Below are positions 1 to 10,095 of a DNA stretch of 64,000 nucleotides, one piece after another (the first letter of the stretch is position 1; every line of letters starts with the position of its first letter). Source of the DNA: an uncultured Schlesneria sp. (lineage in GTDB: Bacteria > Planctomycetota > Planctomycetia > Planctomycetales > Planctomycetaceae); the NCBI GenBank assembly GCA_903834925.1, contig CAILLA010000173.1:40541-104540 (forward strand), read 5' to 3'. A model generated the notes under the pieces. It made no database searches and had not been told where the DNA came from. It saw only the letters and a program-made list of their open reading frames with translations. The position numbers and the translations under genes are program-made.

Positions 1-227
1 TTGTAGTGAGGTTTTATTCGTAACCACATTCGTTGCCGTCTGCGTACGAAATGTCCAGGCAGGGTTGTTGGTCAGGATTCACGGGCAGGTACGAACTTGG
101 AAAGTTACGCAAACATCATCTCAAGTCATACAGACTTTCCAAGTCTCTTGGCATTGTATGGCAATGTTTTTGTGAAATTCCGTGGGGTTTTTGTCATTTC
201 CAGACGAACGATCGCGGTTGAGAAACC
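1..227. other. Left edge, no gene recognised
   Basis: No convincing coding frame or RNA gene is visible. The stretch lies beyond the 3' end of the broken transporter gene on the minus strand. A 62-codon plus-strand frame here has no ribosome binding site and no recognisable composition. Confidence 0.5.
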
Positions 228-1176
228 TTAAGACTCAATTGATGAGACAACAGGGGCGATCTTCGAAAGGATTCCTGCCTGTTCATAGATCGGCCGAACG
301 AGCTTTCGCAGCAGTGGAAGCTTCAGCCCAAACAAAATCGCTGCCATAAAGTGCCGCGCTCAATGCTCCAATTCCGCTCGCCCCCATCAACAATCCCTGG
401 GTTTGGGCACCCCCCTTCAAAATGTCCTTGGCGAAAACGGGTATCAAAACACTCGTCGACATCGCCATAAAGCTGATCACCGACACCAACATCAGAAGTG
501 CGCGAAGTGGAACAAATCCGAACGCATAAGTGAAACCCTCTTTCAATCGATCAAAGAACCTTCCCCGAGGTGGTTTAACGCGGAAAGGGAGATCGCGCAT
601 GCACAGAAGAGCTGCAAGCACGGCCACGTAACTGATCGCATTCACGAGAAAGCAGGCCGACTCGCCCCAGACCGAGATGATCAAACCTGCCAGTGAGGGA
701 CCGACCAGCCGGGCTCCGTTGAAAATTGACGAATTGAGCGCGATTGCGTTTCCGAGATGATCTCGGTCAGGAACCATTTCTACGAGAAATGATTGCCGTA
801 GTGGCACATCAAACGCATTGATCAGACCAAGAAAGAATCCTAATCCAACCAGCATCCAGACGATCTCACCGCTCGAATTCACAACGATCAAAACCAAAAC
901 AGCCTGAATCATTGCCAGAAGTTGCGTGACTAACAGTGCTCGATGTCGATTCCATCGTTCAGCGGCGACCCCTGCCACGGGAGACAGCAATAAACTGGGG
1001 ATCTGGCTCGAGAATGCGATCAGGCCCAGCAAAAAGGGTGAGTCCGTCAGTCGATATAAAAGCCACGACATTGCAACCTGCTGCAACCAGGTTCCGACCA
1101 GAGAGATGCCTTGTCCGAGCAGAAACAGGCGATAATTGCGGTGAACCAGCGCTCGGCCTAACGATTCAACAGCCAT
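228..1176 (-). pseudogene. MFS transporter (MFS_3/EntS-like) with internal deletion and frameshift
   Basis: The N-terminal part is a clear 12-TM-type major facilitator of the EntS/MFS_3 group: residues such as LFLLGQGISLVGTW, an RWNRHRALL loop and GPSLAGLI are intact. After GIGALSAALY (about position 345) the open frame runs into 18 non-homologous residues and stops at 283. In the next frame, from about 344 to the TAA at 228, the sequence reads AAILFGLKLPLLRKLVRPIY followed by EQAGIL, which is what the extreme C-terminus of this family looks like. About 110 residues that normally lie between (the last helices) are missing, and the frame changes at the junction. The gene therefore looks inactivated by one out-of-frame internal deletion. 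The start at 1176 is chosen because AAGAAAGG precedes that ATG and the homology begins there; an in-frame ATG at 1218 is possible. Substrate unknown. A sequencing or assembly error is the alternative. Confidence 0.75.
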
Positions 1177-1516
1177 CAGCCTTTCTTCCGCGAATCGAGT
1201 TGAGGTCAACAATCTCACTTGTGCAGGTTAGCACTCGTTTCGTGATTTGTCGTTCTCAACATTGTTTTGACGAAAAACGTGAAAAGGGGTGAATGCCGTT
1301 CGCAATCGAAAACACCGAACTTTTCCGTTTGTAACGCATTTGATTCTTACCGACCTGAACTTACCGGACTTTGAAATTGCCTCATGATTCGACGGTATTT
1401 GGCTTGCGAAATGATCGCAGGGTGATGACACTGTTTAAAGTTGTCAACCAGTCTGCGCTTAGGATCGTACTGGTTCCCTAAAGATCGTCCCATTGGGGCC
1501 GATCAGGAGTTCTCTG
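1177..1516. other. Divergent intergenic region between MFS pseudogene and map
   Basis: About 340 bases between divergently transcribed genes, expected to hold both promoters. The only structure noted is an inverted repeat AACCAGT (1446-1452) and ACTGGTT (1469-1475), spaced by 16 bases and about 40 bases upstream of the map start. It could be an operator or a leader hairpin, but nothing else supports this. A 67-codon minus-strand frame at 1228-1431 is not convincing. Confidence 0.35.
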
Positions 1517-2344
1517 TTGAATATCATGAACGTGCTGCGTCGCAAACCTCAATCAAAGTGTCCACTGTATTTGGCCGAAGAGGAGCGTGAGGGACTACGC
1601 GCCGCTGGCCGCTTTAATGCACAATTGATGGATCATGTCCGTCCGATTGTCAAAGCCGGCATCACAACACTGGAGCTCGACAAAATCGTGTACGAATACA
1701 CGATGGACCATGGCCACATTCCCGCCTGCCTTGGATACAAGTCGTATCCCAACAGTCTGTGTACCAGTGTGAACGAAGTCGTCTGCCACGGCATTCCCAA
1801 CAAGATGCCGCTTCGCGACGGCGATATCGTCAATGTTGACTTGACGACAATCGTTGATGGTTGGCACGGAGATTCGTCCGAAACATTCTTGATCGGAAAC
1901 GTGTCAGCCGAAGCACGTCGTCTCGTTCAGGCGACGTTCGAAGCGCTCTATATCGGCATCAACGCCATTCAATTGTTCGGAAAAATCAGTGATATCGGCC
2001 GGGCCATCGAACGGTTCGCTCGTACACAGGGACTGTCCGTCGTTCAAGAGTATCAGGGCCACGGCTTGGGTCGCGAATTCCATCAGGAACCTGGCGTCCC
2101 CCACTATGTCCCGAAAACCGGTGTCGCCCAGGTTGTCATTGAACCTGGTATGTGTTTCACAGTCGAGCCGATGCTCAACATCGGGACGTGGCGAACAATG
2201 CTCGACACACGTGATAAATGGACGGTCCGTACCATGGATCTGTCGTTGTCCGCTCAATTCGAGCATTCAATCTTGATCACTGAGACAGGCCCTGAAATCC
2301 TGACACTCACCAAAGATGGTCCTCAGTCTGGACATCGATTCTAA
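1517..2344 (+). CDS. map: Type I methionine aminopeptidase
   Basis: Removes the initiator methionine from nascent proteins in the cytoplasm. It is a di-metal pita-bread-fold M24A peptidase. From the start used here, the five metal ligands are D108 (VNVDLTT), D119 (HGDSSE), H182 (GHGLGREFH), E217 (FTVEPM) and E249 (AQFEHS), with the substrate-contacting H91 in CHGIP. All are present, so the enzyme should be active. There is a short N-terminal extension with CPLY but no full zinc-finger domain. Start choice: AGGAG at 1505-1509 is 7 bases from an in-frame TTG at 1517. The next in-frame ATG is 1526, and an upstream TTG exists at 1493. Monocistronic by position: the next gene is convergent. Confidence 0.93.
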   Translation: MNIMNVLRRKPQSKCPLYLAEEEREGLRAAGRFNAQLMDHVRPIVKAGITTLELDKIVYEYTMDHGHIPACLGYKSYPNSLCTSVNEVVCHGIPNKMPLRDGDIVNVDLTTIVDGWHGDSSETFLIGNVSAEARRLVQATFEALYIGINAIQLFGKISDIGRAIERFARTQGLSVVQEYQGHGLGREFHQEPGVPHYVPKTGVAQVVIEPGMCFTVEPMLNIGTWRTMLDTRDKWTVRTMDLSLSAQFEHSILITETGPEILTLTKDGPQSGHRF

Positions 2345-2408
2345 ATCGCTGTACCGAAATAAAAACCACCGAAAGACTCGATACTGTTGTACGCAGTTGC
2401 ATCCGGAA

Positions 2409-4388
2409 TCAGTCATCGTCACGTTTCGGCAGCTCATAGATATCGATCTTCTCGATTTCGTCGCTTGCCACGTGTGCCCAGCGAAAGCGAGTCTGTGGTT
2501 GATTCCAGACATCATCGCGAGTTCCGAACGATCTTTTCATCACAACGTAACGGGCGGCGCTCTCGTTCAGACGTAATAGACCCGGATTATTCGGTCCGTA
2601 ACGTGAGAACTGGGGCGCGTCCTTGTCAATTGTTGTCGGATCAAACGGTTTTTCAAACTGAGCCAATCCGTCCCTCAAGTGGTTGTAAGAATCGGGGAAG
2701 AAGCCAGAGTACCCGTTCAGCAACGGTCGCCGATGAAATGTCCCCCAGTACATCCACAGTGTCGTCTCTTCATAGTCGGTTACTTGATTTCCAATGGGGA
2801 ACGGTAGAAAAGCGACACCGGCATCAGGTTCAGCACTGTCACGCAGCCATGTCACCCACACGGGAAGCCCGTTTCGCGAAGGAAGCTCGTACAGTCGCGG
2901 AGGCGGCGGTACAGCCTCCAATGTGATGAACGTACTGCCAACGATCAGTGGTACCAAGAGTGGTAGGAACAGCCGTTCGTCAGGTTTCATTCCAAAGAGC
3001 GAATTGATGAAGCGTTTGCGTCCGCTCGTCATTCCCATCGCACGAGTTGAATCGCCAACCAGCCACCGTCGCTGATTAAAGAGATCGAGCGTTTCAATGC
3101 TTAACCAGACTGCGGCAAGCTGAACGAACACCGCGAACCGGAACGGGCTGCGAATCAGCGAGAACCCTGGGACGTATTTCTGCAGAAGCTCATAAGGACA
3201 AACCCCTCCCACGAGCGGAACATGAGCTGCGATCCGAACGGTTGGACCGAGGGAAAGTCCGAACGCCAACAGGCCGAAAGCGAGAACAAATAATCCCCAG
3301 CGACGCCGTCGTTTGGTGAACATCGCGACGATAAAACCGAGCGGAATCAATAATAACTTCAGACCCCCGCCCCCAAGTACCCAGATGTTATCGCGATCGA
3401 CTTCCGGGAACTCCAGCCACGGCGTGATCGTAATCCAAGGCGTATCGGCATGATCCCGCCAATGAGCCGACAGACCATGAATCAACTCTTCGGTCCTTTC
3501 CGACTGCCATTGATGCTGATGCGATAACGAGCGTTGTAACCAGGCAAAAGGGCCGATCATCACCACCGAAATCACAGCCGCCAAAATGACGTTTCGCCAA
3601 AAATCGCCAACAAAAAGTCGGCGATTCCAAAGTACAACAGAACATGGCACCAGCAAAAGTGTCTGGAATAAGCCCCAGTAATTGCAGAGCCAATAAGTCA
3701 ATCCGTAAGCAACGCCGAGTCGAATTCCAATCATTGGGTGTGCTTGAATTCTTTTTGAACCGCCATCAATCGCATTTTGCGAATCAAGATTTTGATCTTC
3801 GGATTCCACTGTCGAACGTCGAACTTGTGCCGTTCCAAAGAGATCCAGGACTGCATGGAGAGTCCAATGGATGCCAAATAATGTGGTCAGTTGCACCACT
3901 CCAAACTGCCAGGTCACGAACGGAAGGATCTGTGACATAAAGCCGCCACAAAATGCCAACCAGGGAATGTGCCCCAGTCGCCGTAAGAGTCGATGAGCAC
4001 TGAATCCATTCAGGGCAATAATCAGCAGCTGATAAATGTTGTAAGCCAACCCTCGATTATCCGTCAGCCAGACAATTGGTGTCACGATGATTGACGTCGG
4101 CTGCGCTTCGGAAAAAGCAAATGTCTTTTGCGTCGGGAAAAAGATTGGAGAATCCCAATATCCTCGAAATCCGTGCGTGACTCGATCCGCATTCCACCAG
4201 ACCGTCCACAGATTCAGCAGCGGTACGGTGATCTGTTCCTCGTGTCCGTACGCAATGTGCGTTGTCAGTGAACCGACAAGCGGCCAATTGATGGCCATTG
4301 ATAACAGACAATAAAGAACGAACCACCGCCAGCCACCAAGGCGGTTCTCATTCATCGAGATTTCATTCGGAAGTTCATCCGTCAGCAT
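2409..4388 (-). CDS. Large multi-pass membrane protein, possibly GT-C/YfhO-like
   Basis: A 659-residue integral membrane protein. Hydrophobic segments begin at WFVLYCLLSMAINWPLVGSL and recur about ten times, followed by a soluble C-terminal region of roughly 170 residues ending in a run of acidic residues. The layout (first TM, a large loop with W, D and H residues after it, many TMs, C-terminal soluble domain) recalls GT-C-type glycosyltransferases and YfhO-like proteins. That is a resemblance of architecture; no catalytic motif was identified. The open frame continues upstream over the start of msrB on the other strand, but the ATG at 4388 has AGGGA about 10 bases upstream and begins just before the first membrane helix. 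It is divergent from msrB and convergent with map. Confidence 0.7.
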   Translation of the reverse strand: MLTDELPNEISMNENRLGGWRWFVLYCLLSMAINWPLVGSLTTHIAYGHEEQITVPLLNLWTVWWNADRVTHGFRGYWDSPIFFPTQKTFAFSEAQPTSIIVTPIVWLTDNRGLAYNIYQLLIIALNGFSAHRLLRRLGHIPWLAFCGGFMSQILPFVTWQFGVVQLTTLFGIHWTLHAVLDLFGTAQVRRSTVESEDQNLDSQNAIDGGSKRIQAHPMIGIRLGVAYGLTYWLCNYWGLFQTLLLVPCSVVLWNRRLFVGDFWRNVILAAVISVVMIGPFAWLQRSLSHQHQWQSERTEELIHGLSAHWRDHADTPWITITPWLEFPEVDRDNIWVLGGGGLKLLLIPLGFIVAMFTKRRRRWGLFVLAFGLLAFGLSLGPTVRIAAHVPLVGGVCPYELLQKYVPGFSLIRSPFRFAVFVQLAAVWLSIETLDLFNQRRWLVGDSTRAMGMTSGRKRFINSLFGMKPDERLFLPLLVPLIVGSTFITLEAVPPPPRLYELPSRNGLPVWVTWLRDSAEPDAGVAFLPFPIGNQVTDYEETTLWMYWGTFHRRPLLNGYSGFFPDSYNHLRDGLAQFEKPFDPTTIDKDAPQFSRYGPNNPGLLRLNESAARYVVMKRSFGTRDDVWNQPQTRFRWAHVASDEIEKIDIYELPKRDDD

Positions 4389-4578
4389 GTCCCATTCCCT
4401 GCCAATCAGAGTATAATTATTTGGGTGATCGAGAAAGGGACCGTCGTCGCGCAAACAGGCTCGGATTAACGAACGTACGCGAATCGGCTGGCAGAAAAAC
4501 GAATCGACGGTAACCTTAACAATGCAGACGACATCCAACAGAATGTCGATCTTTACGTGATGGAAGGGAGAGTCTTCG

Positions 4579-5211
4579 ATGCCGATGAATTCCTGGTTTC
4601 TTTCGAAAAAGACGTGGCTCGTTGTGGTCGCGGCGGGTTTGTTGAGCGTAACATTGAACGGCGTAAACGGGGCACCTCCGCAAACGGGAAAGCAAACAAA
4701 CCCGTCGAAAACCCCTGCTGCCGCTCCAGATAAAAAGGAGAAAGATGTGGCCGAAAGTTCCGATGATGCGACACAGGAAGCGGCAAAAAAAACTCCGACC
4801 GAATACAATATTCTGACTCGTGAGGAACAACACGTCATCCTGCGAAAAGGAACAGAACGTCCTTTTGTGGGTGAATACACCGATAAGAAAGACCCGGGGA
4901 CTTATGTCTGCCGTCGCTGTAATGCACCGCTCTACAATTCGAAAGACAAGTTTTCGAGTCACTGTGGCTGGCCGAGCTTTGACGACGAGATCCCCAAGGC
5001 GGTGAAAAAAGTTCCGGACGCTGACGGCGAACGTATTGAGATCGTTTGCAAGAACTGCGGCGGCCATCTGGGTCACGTCTTCACTGGCGAAGGTTACACC
5101 AAAAAGAATACGCGCCATTGCGTGAATTCGCTGTCGATGAAGTTTTATCCTGAGGGAGCCAAAATTCCCCCGACGGTCGTCAAGAAGCCAACACCACCTG
5201 AGACCAAGTAA
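4579..5211 (+). CDS. msrB: Exported peptide-methionine (R)-S-oxide reductase MsrB
   Basis: Reduces the R epimer of methionine sulfoxide in oxidised proteins. The N-terminus ([20 protein letters not shown], cut near residues 30-32) is a signal peptide followed by a low-complexity linker to about residue 72, so the enzyme should act outside the cytoplasm. The catalytic domain has the structural zinc ligands C111/C114 (CRRC) and C157/C160 (CKNC), a likely resolving cysteine C129 in SHCGWPSF, and the catalytic C181 in RHCVNSLSM. There is no MsrA domain. GGGAG lies 8 bases upstream of the ATG. The small FmdB-like gene follows 32 bases later and may be co-transcribed. A periplasmic MsrB needs an electron donor; none is obvious nearby. 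Confidence 0.92.
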   Translation: MPMNSWFLSKKTWLVVVAAGLLSVTLNGVNGAPPQTGKQTNPSKTPAAAPDKKEKDVAESSDDATQEAAKKTPTEYNILTREEQHVILRKGTERPFVGEYTDKKDPGTYVCRRCNAPLYNSKDKFSSHCGWPSFDDEIPKAVKKVPDADGERIEIVCKNCGGHLGHVFTGEGYTKKNTRHCVNSLSMKFYPEGAKIPPTVVKKPTPPETK

Positions 5212-5243
5212 CCCGCATCCGATTATGATGCAAAGGAAACGAA

Positions 5244-5540
5244 ATGCCCCTGTATGAGTACGCCGTGCTGAATGAAGATGGCTCACACGGCGAGGTATTT
5301 GAAGTTCTGCAGAGAATTGGCGAACCGGCACTGACGGTCCATCCTGAAAATGGACAGCCGGTGGAACGGCTGATTTCGATTGCGAGCGTCCCACGTCCGG
5401 CAGGTGGGCCGATCAAGGGGGATATCAGCAATCGTAGCCTTGAAAAACTTGGTTTCACAAAATACCAGAAGTCATCAACTGGCAAATACGAAAAGGTTCT
5501 TGGAGACGGACCCGACTTGATCAAACGGGATGACGTTTGA
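5244..5540 (+). CDS. FmdB-like small protein lacking zinc-ribbon cysteines
   Basis: A 98-residue protein beginning MPLYEY, continuing to FEVLQRIGEPALT and PVERLIS, the pattern of FmdB-family zinc-ribbon regulators (usually MPIYEY, FEVLQ, CPxCG, VRKLIS). The two CxxC knuckles expected in that family are absent: the protein contains no cysteine at all, and the position of the second pair reads HPENGQP. It either folds without metal or has another role. A good Shine-Dalgarno (AAGGAAA) precedes the ATG. It follows msrB closely, so a link to redox-damage handling is possible but unproven. Confidence 0.7.
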   Translation: MPLYEYAVLNEDGSHGEVFEVLQRIGEPALTVHPENGQPVERLISIASVPRPAGGPIKGDISNRSLEKLGFTKYQKSSTGKYEKVLGDGPDLIKRDDV

Positions 5541-5570
5541 TCAAATCGGGTTTGGTCCACAACCCGTAGC

Positions 5571-5586
5571 ATGGGCTTCAGCCCAT
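5571..5586. repeat. Extragenic hairpin between convergent genes
   Basis: ATGGGC-TTCA-GCCCAT forms a perfect 6-bp stem, extended by flanking GTAG (5566-5569) and CTAC (5589-5592). It lies between the convergent ends of the FmdB-like gene and the di-haem oxidoreductase gene and could help terminate both. Similar short extragenic hairpins occur elsewhere in this window. Confidence 0.45.
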
Positions 5587-5619
5587 ACTCTACAAAAACT
5601 GACAACCGCTCCCCGCGAT

Positions 5620-6915
5620 TCAACGATTGGCAACAGGTTCACCAGCCGGTGCCCGCAACGTCTTCAGAAACTCAACGAGAGCAGCTCGATCCTGTTCTGG
5701 CAGAGCGCGATAGCGTTCCCGGACATGCTTGCCTGCACCGGCATGGCGTTCAATGGCACTCGCCAGGTCGGGCGAACCTCCATCGTGGAAGTACGGTGCG
5801 GAATCAGCAACGCCCCAAAGTGCCGGTGTCTTCCATTCGTCGAGAGCTGGATGTTCTTTCGGAAGAGGAACATCGGTTTCTTTGATGTAGCCGTTGTTCA
5901 AGTTGTCGGTCAGGCTATGAAGGCTGAAGTCACTATAGACTCCCTGAACCCCATCAATGTCCGGTGTGTGGCAATCGGCACAACCAATCTTAGCAAACAG
6001 CGATTCACCTCGATCAACGATCGTCTGGGCGGCGATGTCCGAAGGACGTTCGCGACGTGGAGCTGGAATGTTTTCCACGTAGGAAACAAGAGCCGTGAAC
6101 TGCTTTCGGGTCATATCCAGCTTCGCGTCTTTGTCCTCGCGATATTCCTGAGGGACATGTTGCTTCTTCATCGGGTTCGACAAACCAAGTTCGCCGGCAC
6201 ACGCAGCGGCGACGAATTCTTTCAATGTCGCGAATTGGGCTTTCCAACCGAACTTGCCGATTCGACCGTCTGGCAGCACGCGAACACGACCGATTGGCGT
6301 CGAATTGAAATTCAGCGAAAATTCCTTCGTCGCACTTCCCAGCGAGCGTCTTACCGCTTGAGTTCGAATCGCCAGCGGGCTGATCTTGTCAATCTGACCC
6401 AGGCCGAAAAGAGCGGGAGTATTGCTGGTGTCGTAGTGAATCGGATCGAAATCGACGATGTCGATTCGACAGCCACCGATGACTTTCATTCCATTCTTGA
6501 CGATCGGGTTATGTCGACGAACGGTTGAAGCTGACTCCACAAGATCAGGCGTGACAGCGGACGCGTGGACGATCCCGGCTAATGGCAATGGCTCTTTCTT
6601 CGTTGGCAGGATCTCAAATGTCTTCACATTGAATTTATTCGGACCAGCCCCGCCGATCGTTCCTTGAAAATGACATTCGACGCAGGATGTCGCATTAAAG
6701 ACAGGACCCAACCCGTCGCCTCCGCCAGACAGCGAATCGTTTTCGGTCCATTTGTGTTCGAACAGCGTACGGCCCTCAGTCAATTGGGACTCATTGGGCC
6801 GTGTGTACCGAGCAACCACGGCCGTCTCCGCCAGCCAGACAGTCCCCAGCCCGAGTGCCAGGACAGCGAAACGCTTGAAACTTTGATTTCGACGCAGGTA
6901 AACGGAGCGAACCAT
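5620..6915 (-). CDS. Di-haem c-type oxidoreductase (DHOR family)
   Basis: A 431-residue exported protein with two haem c attachment motifs, CVECH (residues 78-82) and CADCH (312-316). The context NATSCVECHFQGTIGGAG is typical of the di-haem oxidoreductase family (PF06537, sometimes called thiol oxidoreductase), related in organisation to di-haem peroxidases. It should act in the periplasm as an electron-transfer or peroxidase-like enzyme; the substrate cannot be read from sequence. A hydrophobic signal or anchor follows a basic start (VLALGLGTVWLAETAVVA). Start 6915 is preferred over a longer frame because CGAGGAGC lies about 6 bases upstream of that ATG and the signal sequence begins there. 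It appears monocistronic. Confidence 0.82.
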   Translation of the reverse strand: MVRSVYLRRNQSFKRFAVLALGLGTVWLAETAVVARYTRPNESQLTEGRTLFEHKWTENDSLSGGGDGLGPVFNATSCVECHFQGTIGGAGPNKFNVKTFEILPTKKEPLPLAGIVHASAVTPDLVESASTVRRHNPIVKNGMKVIGGCRIDIVDFDPIHYDTSNTPALFGLGQIDKISPLAIRTQAVRRSLGSATKEFSLNFNSTPIGRVRVLPDGRIGKFGWKAQFATLKEFVAAACAGELGLSNPMKKQHVPQEYREDKDAKLDMTRKQFTALVSYVENIPAPRRERPSDIAAQTIVDRGESLFAKIGCADCHTPDIDGVQGVYSDFSLHSLTDNLNNGYIKETDVPLPKEHPALDEWKTPALWGVADSAPYFHDGGSPDLASAIERHAGAGKHVRERYRALPEQDRAALVEFLKTLRAPAGEPVANR

Positions 6916-7368
6916 GGAAAAGCTCCTCGAAAGGTGAGACTGACGACCCAAGAACTGGGCACACTGTGAACAACTAGAGACAGAATATCTTAAATAAGAC
7001 GGAATTGGAAGCGCCAATTTTTCGAATTACTTGTTTTCTCTCGTTGTTTTCTTTCGTTTCTCTCGTTCCCGAGCTCCAGCTTGGGAACGCCCCTCTTCGA
7101 AGCTCCGCTTCGCAAAATGCACAAGGCCTGGTGCTGCCCTTCCACGGCATCAACACCGGTCAACCTCGCGGTCCAATCTTTGTTTTTACCAAACGCTACC
7201 GCTTCACAATATTTTTTTATAGGCTGATAAAGCGATTCGACAGTCCAACTTCGCATTGAATTGTGCCCATCAGTTTACATCGCTCAGGTGTGATAATTTC
7301 TATGAACGAAGCCCTGCGACGCCGCTGAATTTCAGCGACACGGCTTTTACTCGACGAAAGCAAGCGGA
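6916..7368. other. Intergenic region with planctomycete-type extragenic hairpins
   Basis: About 450 bases without a convincing gene between the divergent oxidoreductase and Hsp70 genes. It contains the double hairpin listed at 7064-7112. The promoter of the Hsp70 operon should lie in the 3' part (about 7200-7360), which is AT-rich (CACAATATTTTTTTATAGG near 7206); no specific heat-shock operator such as CIRCE was found. Confidence 0.4.
7064..7112. repeat. Double-hairpin extragenic repeat
   Basis: Two adjacent hairpins: CGTTCCCGAGCT paired with AGCTTGGGAACG (7064-7089, one G-T wobble) and CGAAGC-TCC-GCTTCG (7098-7112). The arrangement is that of a dispersed REP-like element. The next 60 bases (to about 7175) may be part of the same element, but no second copy is present in this window to prove it. 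Confidence 0.5.
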
Positions 7369-9114
7369 ATGGATCGAATTATTGGTATCGATCTTGGAAC
7401 GACATTTTCCGCTGTGGCATACATGGCGGAAGACGGGGCAAAGCTGATCCCGAACGCGCTGAACGAAGTGCTGACCCCGTCGATCGTCGGGATCGAGCCC
7501 GGGGGCCAGGTGCTGGTCGGACGCGCCGCAAAAGAATTGCAAGTAACTCAGCCGGATCGCTGTGTCGGTGTTTTCAAACGTTACATGGGAACCGACTGGA
7601 CCACAAAACTCGATGGTAAAGTCTTCACACCGGAAAAACTTTCCAGCCTTGTCCTGTCGTCGCTCAAACATGATGCAGAAGCATTTTTCCATGAGCCGGT
7701 CCATCAAGCGGTGATCACTGTTCCCGCTTATTTCAACGAGCATCAGCGAAAGGCCACGATTCGTGCCGGTGAGATTGCCGGTTTGAAAGTTCAACGCATC
7801 CTGAATGAACCGACGGCGGCAGCGATTGCGTATGGATGGCATTCCGCCGAAGAAGAAAAAGTGATTGTTGTTCTCGACCTGGGTGGCGGCACGTTTGATA
7901 TTTCTGTCGTCGAGTTTTTCGAAGGGACGCTCGAAGTGCGTGCGTCTTCTGGCGAGACGTTTCTCGGCGGTGTCGACTTTACAAATACGCTGGCTGCTCG
8001 TGTGTTGGAGCTCCACGGCCAAGTTTTCGAGCAAGTTGAGACCCGGTTTCCGAAGCAGGTCTCGCGACTTCAGCAAGAGTGTGAACAGGCGAAACGCCGT
8101 TTGTCCAAACAGGCCGAGGTCAACGTACGACTTCCCAATGGTCAAGGCGAACTGCCGGAAGGCTCGCCAATCTCAACGATTACGCGTGAGCAGTTCGAGC
8201 GGTGGACGAACCATATTCTTAACCGGATTGAACTGCCGATCCGACGAGCACTCGGTGATGCCAAGATCAAGCGAGAGGACATTGACGAATTGATCCTTGT
8301 TGGTGGTGCGACTCGCATGCCCATCATTGTCCAGCGGGTCACCGAATTATTTGGTCGCGAGCCGACCTGCCGCTTGAATCCGGACGAGGTGGTCACTCTT
8401 GGAGCTGCTGTTCAAGCCGGACTTTTCTCACGAGAAAAGAGTGTTGAAGACCTTGTCGTGACAGACGTGGCTCCGTTCACGCTCGGTATTGCGATTTCAC
8501 GTGAAATCGGTGGCGAGCGGCAAGACGGGTACTTCATGCCCATCATCAATCGCAATACCGCCATACCGACCAGCCGCGTCAATCGTGTCAGCACAATTGC
8601 TCCGAACCAGACCAGTGTCGTTGTTCGCGTTTATCAGGGGGAAGGTCGCAAAGTCGACGACAATTTGTTTCTGGGTGAATTCAATGTGTCGGGAATTCCT
8701 CGCGGTGCCGCCGGACAAGAAGTCGATATCCGATTCACGTATGACCTTAACGGAGTCCTCGAAGTTGAAGCCACAATCGTTGCGACCCAAAAGCAAATCG
8801 TCCACATTATTACTCGGCACGCCAAGAATCTTTCTGCCGATGCGGTTTCACGAGCCGTAGCAGAAATGGCCGCACTGAAAGCTCATCCTCGTGATGAAGT
8901 AGTCAACCGGTATTTAATTCGGAGAGCAGAACGTCTGTACCAGGAATTACCCCTCTCCGAACGACGACTTCTCGACAGCCTGCTGACCGGACTCGAGGAC
9001 GCGCTTGAATTGCGTGATCCATCGGCGATTGAATCCAACCGCGAGGCGCTTGAAGGGTTCCTGAACCATTTCGATTCCGAAGACCGCAACGAGGAGACCT
9101 ATGGTGATGATTGA
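7369..9114 (+). CDS. HscC-type Hsp70 chaperone
   Basis: A 581-residue Hsp70. The ATPase domain is complete: phosphate-1 motif DLGTT (residues 8-12), VPAYF near 118-122, phosphate-2 motif DLGGGTFD (170-177) and the adenosine motif VGGATRMP near 310. A beta-type substrate-binding domain follows (about 375-500). The C-terminal helical lid is shorter than in DnaK (about 638 residues) and lacks the EEVD/EEVK-like tail, so it resembles the specialised HscC class rather than housekeeping DnaK. It is first in a tight operon: the next gene overlaps its end by 14 bases, and a J-like protein comes third. No GrpE gene is nearby. It most likely serves a narrow client set with its own partner; clients are unknown. 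Confidence 0.9.
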   Translation: MDRIIGIDLGTTFSAVAYMAEDGAKLIPNALNEVLTPSIVGIEPGGQVLVGRAAKELQVTQPDRCVGVFKRYMGTDWTTKLDGKVFTPEKLSSLVLSSLKHDAEAFFHEPVHQAVITVPAYFNEHQRKATIRAGEIAGLKVQRILNEPTAAAIAYGWHSAEEEKVIVVLDLGGGTFDISVVEFFEGTLEVRASSGETFLGGVDFTNTLAARVLELHGQVFEQVETRFPKQVSRLQQECEQAKRRLSKQAEVNVRLPNGQGELPEGSPISTITREQFERWTNHILNRIELPIRRALGDAKIKREDIDELILVGGATRMPIIVQRVTELFGREPTCRLNPDEVVTLGAAVQAGLFSREKSVEDLVVTDVAPFTLGIAISREIGGERQDGYFMPIINRNTAIPTSRVNRVSTIAPNQTSVVVRVYQGEGRKVDDNLFLGEFNVSGIPRGAAGQEVDIRFTYDLNGVLEVEATIVATQKQIVHIITRHAKNLSADAVSRAVAEMAALKAHPRDEVVNRYLIRRAERLYQELPLSERRLLDSLLTGLEDALELRDPSAIESNREALEGFLNHFDSEDRNEETYGDD

Positions 9115-10069
9115 AACTATCACCCCCAGTGCCGATGCACGTCGCTGGGCGATTGGTGAACTCGACTTCGATAAACTGACAGAACCACCCGACACGGCTG
9201 CGGTTTTACGAGCCGTGACGGAAGCAGGATATGTCCTATCTGCGGAGTCGTCGGAGGCAGTTCAAGTCATTGTGAATCCATCGGTAAAAAATCCCTCTGC
9301 AGAACAACGCGGTCGCGAGACACGATTGACACAGGCTGTCTCGGAGTTCGCGAATACATACTTTGAAATCCCGCCTCAACAGCGAGTCGAACAATGGAAA
9401 GCTCTTAGTGACGAATGCAAGGAAATTCCATCACTGTTTCGCTGGCTCGACCAACTTGCCAGTGGTCTGACAATTGCCGAAATTCCGACGTCGACCCGTG
9501 TGCGAACGATGGAATTGATAAAAGTCTCTTGCAACGCTTTCACCGAAAAACCACCAGGGAATATTCGCCTGCGACAAAAGTATCTGTCGGCGATTTTGAA
9601 TGATCCAGAAGATTGCGAACTTGTCGTCGAGGAAATGAAGTCACGAAGTCCTGAATTCGTTTCTCGAATCGCACCGTGGATCGAGCTGATTCCAAAACTG
9701 GAAATCCCGGACCGGAATGAGATGACCCAACTGTGTGCGTCACACAAACAAGGATTGGGGGCACGAAAGGATCCGAGTGAGGCAGTCGATTTAGCCCCGG
9801 ATTGGGTGGTGCTTTTTGCGAGTATCGCAATCTTCACCGTCGCGGCAGCAATGAGAAACGCACAAACCGGTGGCGAGCCGGTCTACGCACCTCCCGTGAT
9901 ACCTCGACCACAGTACAACATTCCAACCGTGCCGGTCCCTCCCCCTCAAGTTCCGCCGAACAAATTCAATATACCGGCGGAAGACTTTGAGCGGATTCTG
10001 GGTGAGAAACATCGACCGATCCAACCAACGACGATTCATCCAACGGAAATTCCGAAGACCAACAAATAA
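9101..10069 (+). CDS. Single-TM protein of the Hsp70 operon, unknown function
   Basis: A 322-residue protein not recognised as a known family. Residues 1-230 are soluble and mostly helical, one membrane helix is at about 234-250 ([17 protein letters not shown]), and residues 264-322 are proline-rich and probably disordered. It starts inside the last codons of the Hsp70 gene (ATG 9101 with GAGGAG 4 bases upstream, or ATG 9107 with better spacing), which implies translational coupling. The J-like gene begins 26 bases after its stop. Inference: it could tether the Hsp70/J pair to the membrane or be its client. There is no N-terminal signal peptide; the hydrophobic segment is near the C-terminus. 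Confidence 0.75.
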   Translation: MVMIETITPSADARRWAIGELDFDKLTEPPDTAAVLRAVTEAGYVLSAESSEAVQVIVNPSVKNPSAEQRGRETRLTQAVSEFANTYFEIPPQQRVEQWKALSDECKEIPSLFRWLDQLASGLTIAEIPTSTRVRTMELIKVSCNAFTEKPPGNIRLRQKYLSAILNDPEDCELVVEEMKSRSPEFVSRIAPWIELIPKLEIPDRNEMTQLCASHKQGLGARKDPSEAVDLAPDWVVLFASIAIFTVAAAMRNAQTGGEPVYAPPVIPRPQYNIPTVPVPPPQVPPNKFNIPAEDFERILGEKHRPIQPTTIHPTEIPKTNK

Positions 10070-10095
10070 TATAGGAGCCCGTAGGGACAATCAGG

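Noticed and set aside
1228..1431. 67-codon minus-strand frame upstream of the MFS pseudogene
   Set aside because: No ribosome binding site and no recognisable protein pattern; overlaps the expected promoter region.
5530..6528. 332-codon plus-strand frame opposite the di-haem oxidoreductase
   Set aside because: The minus strand carries two haem motifs and a signal peptide; the plus frame is its antisense shadow.
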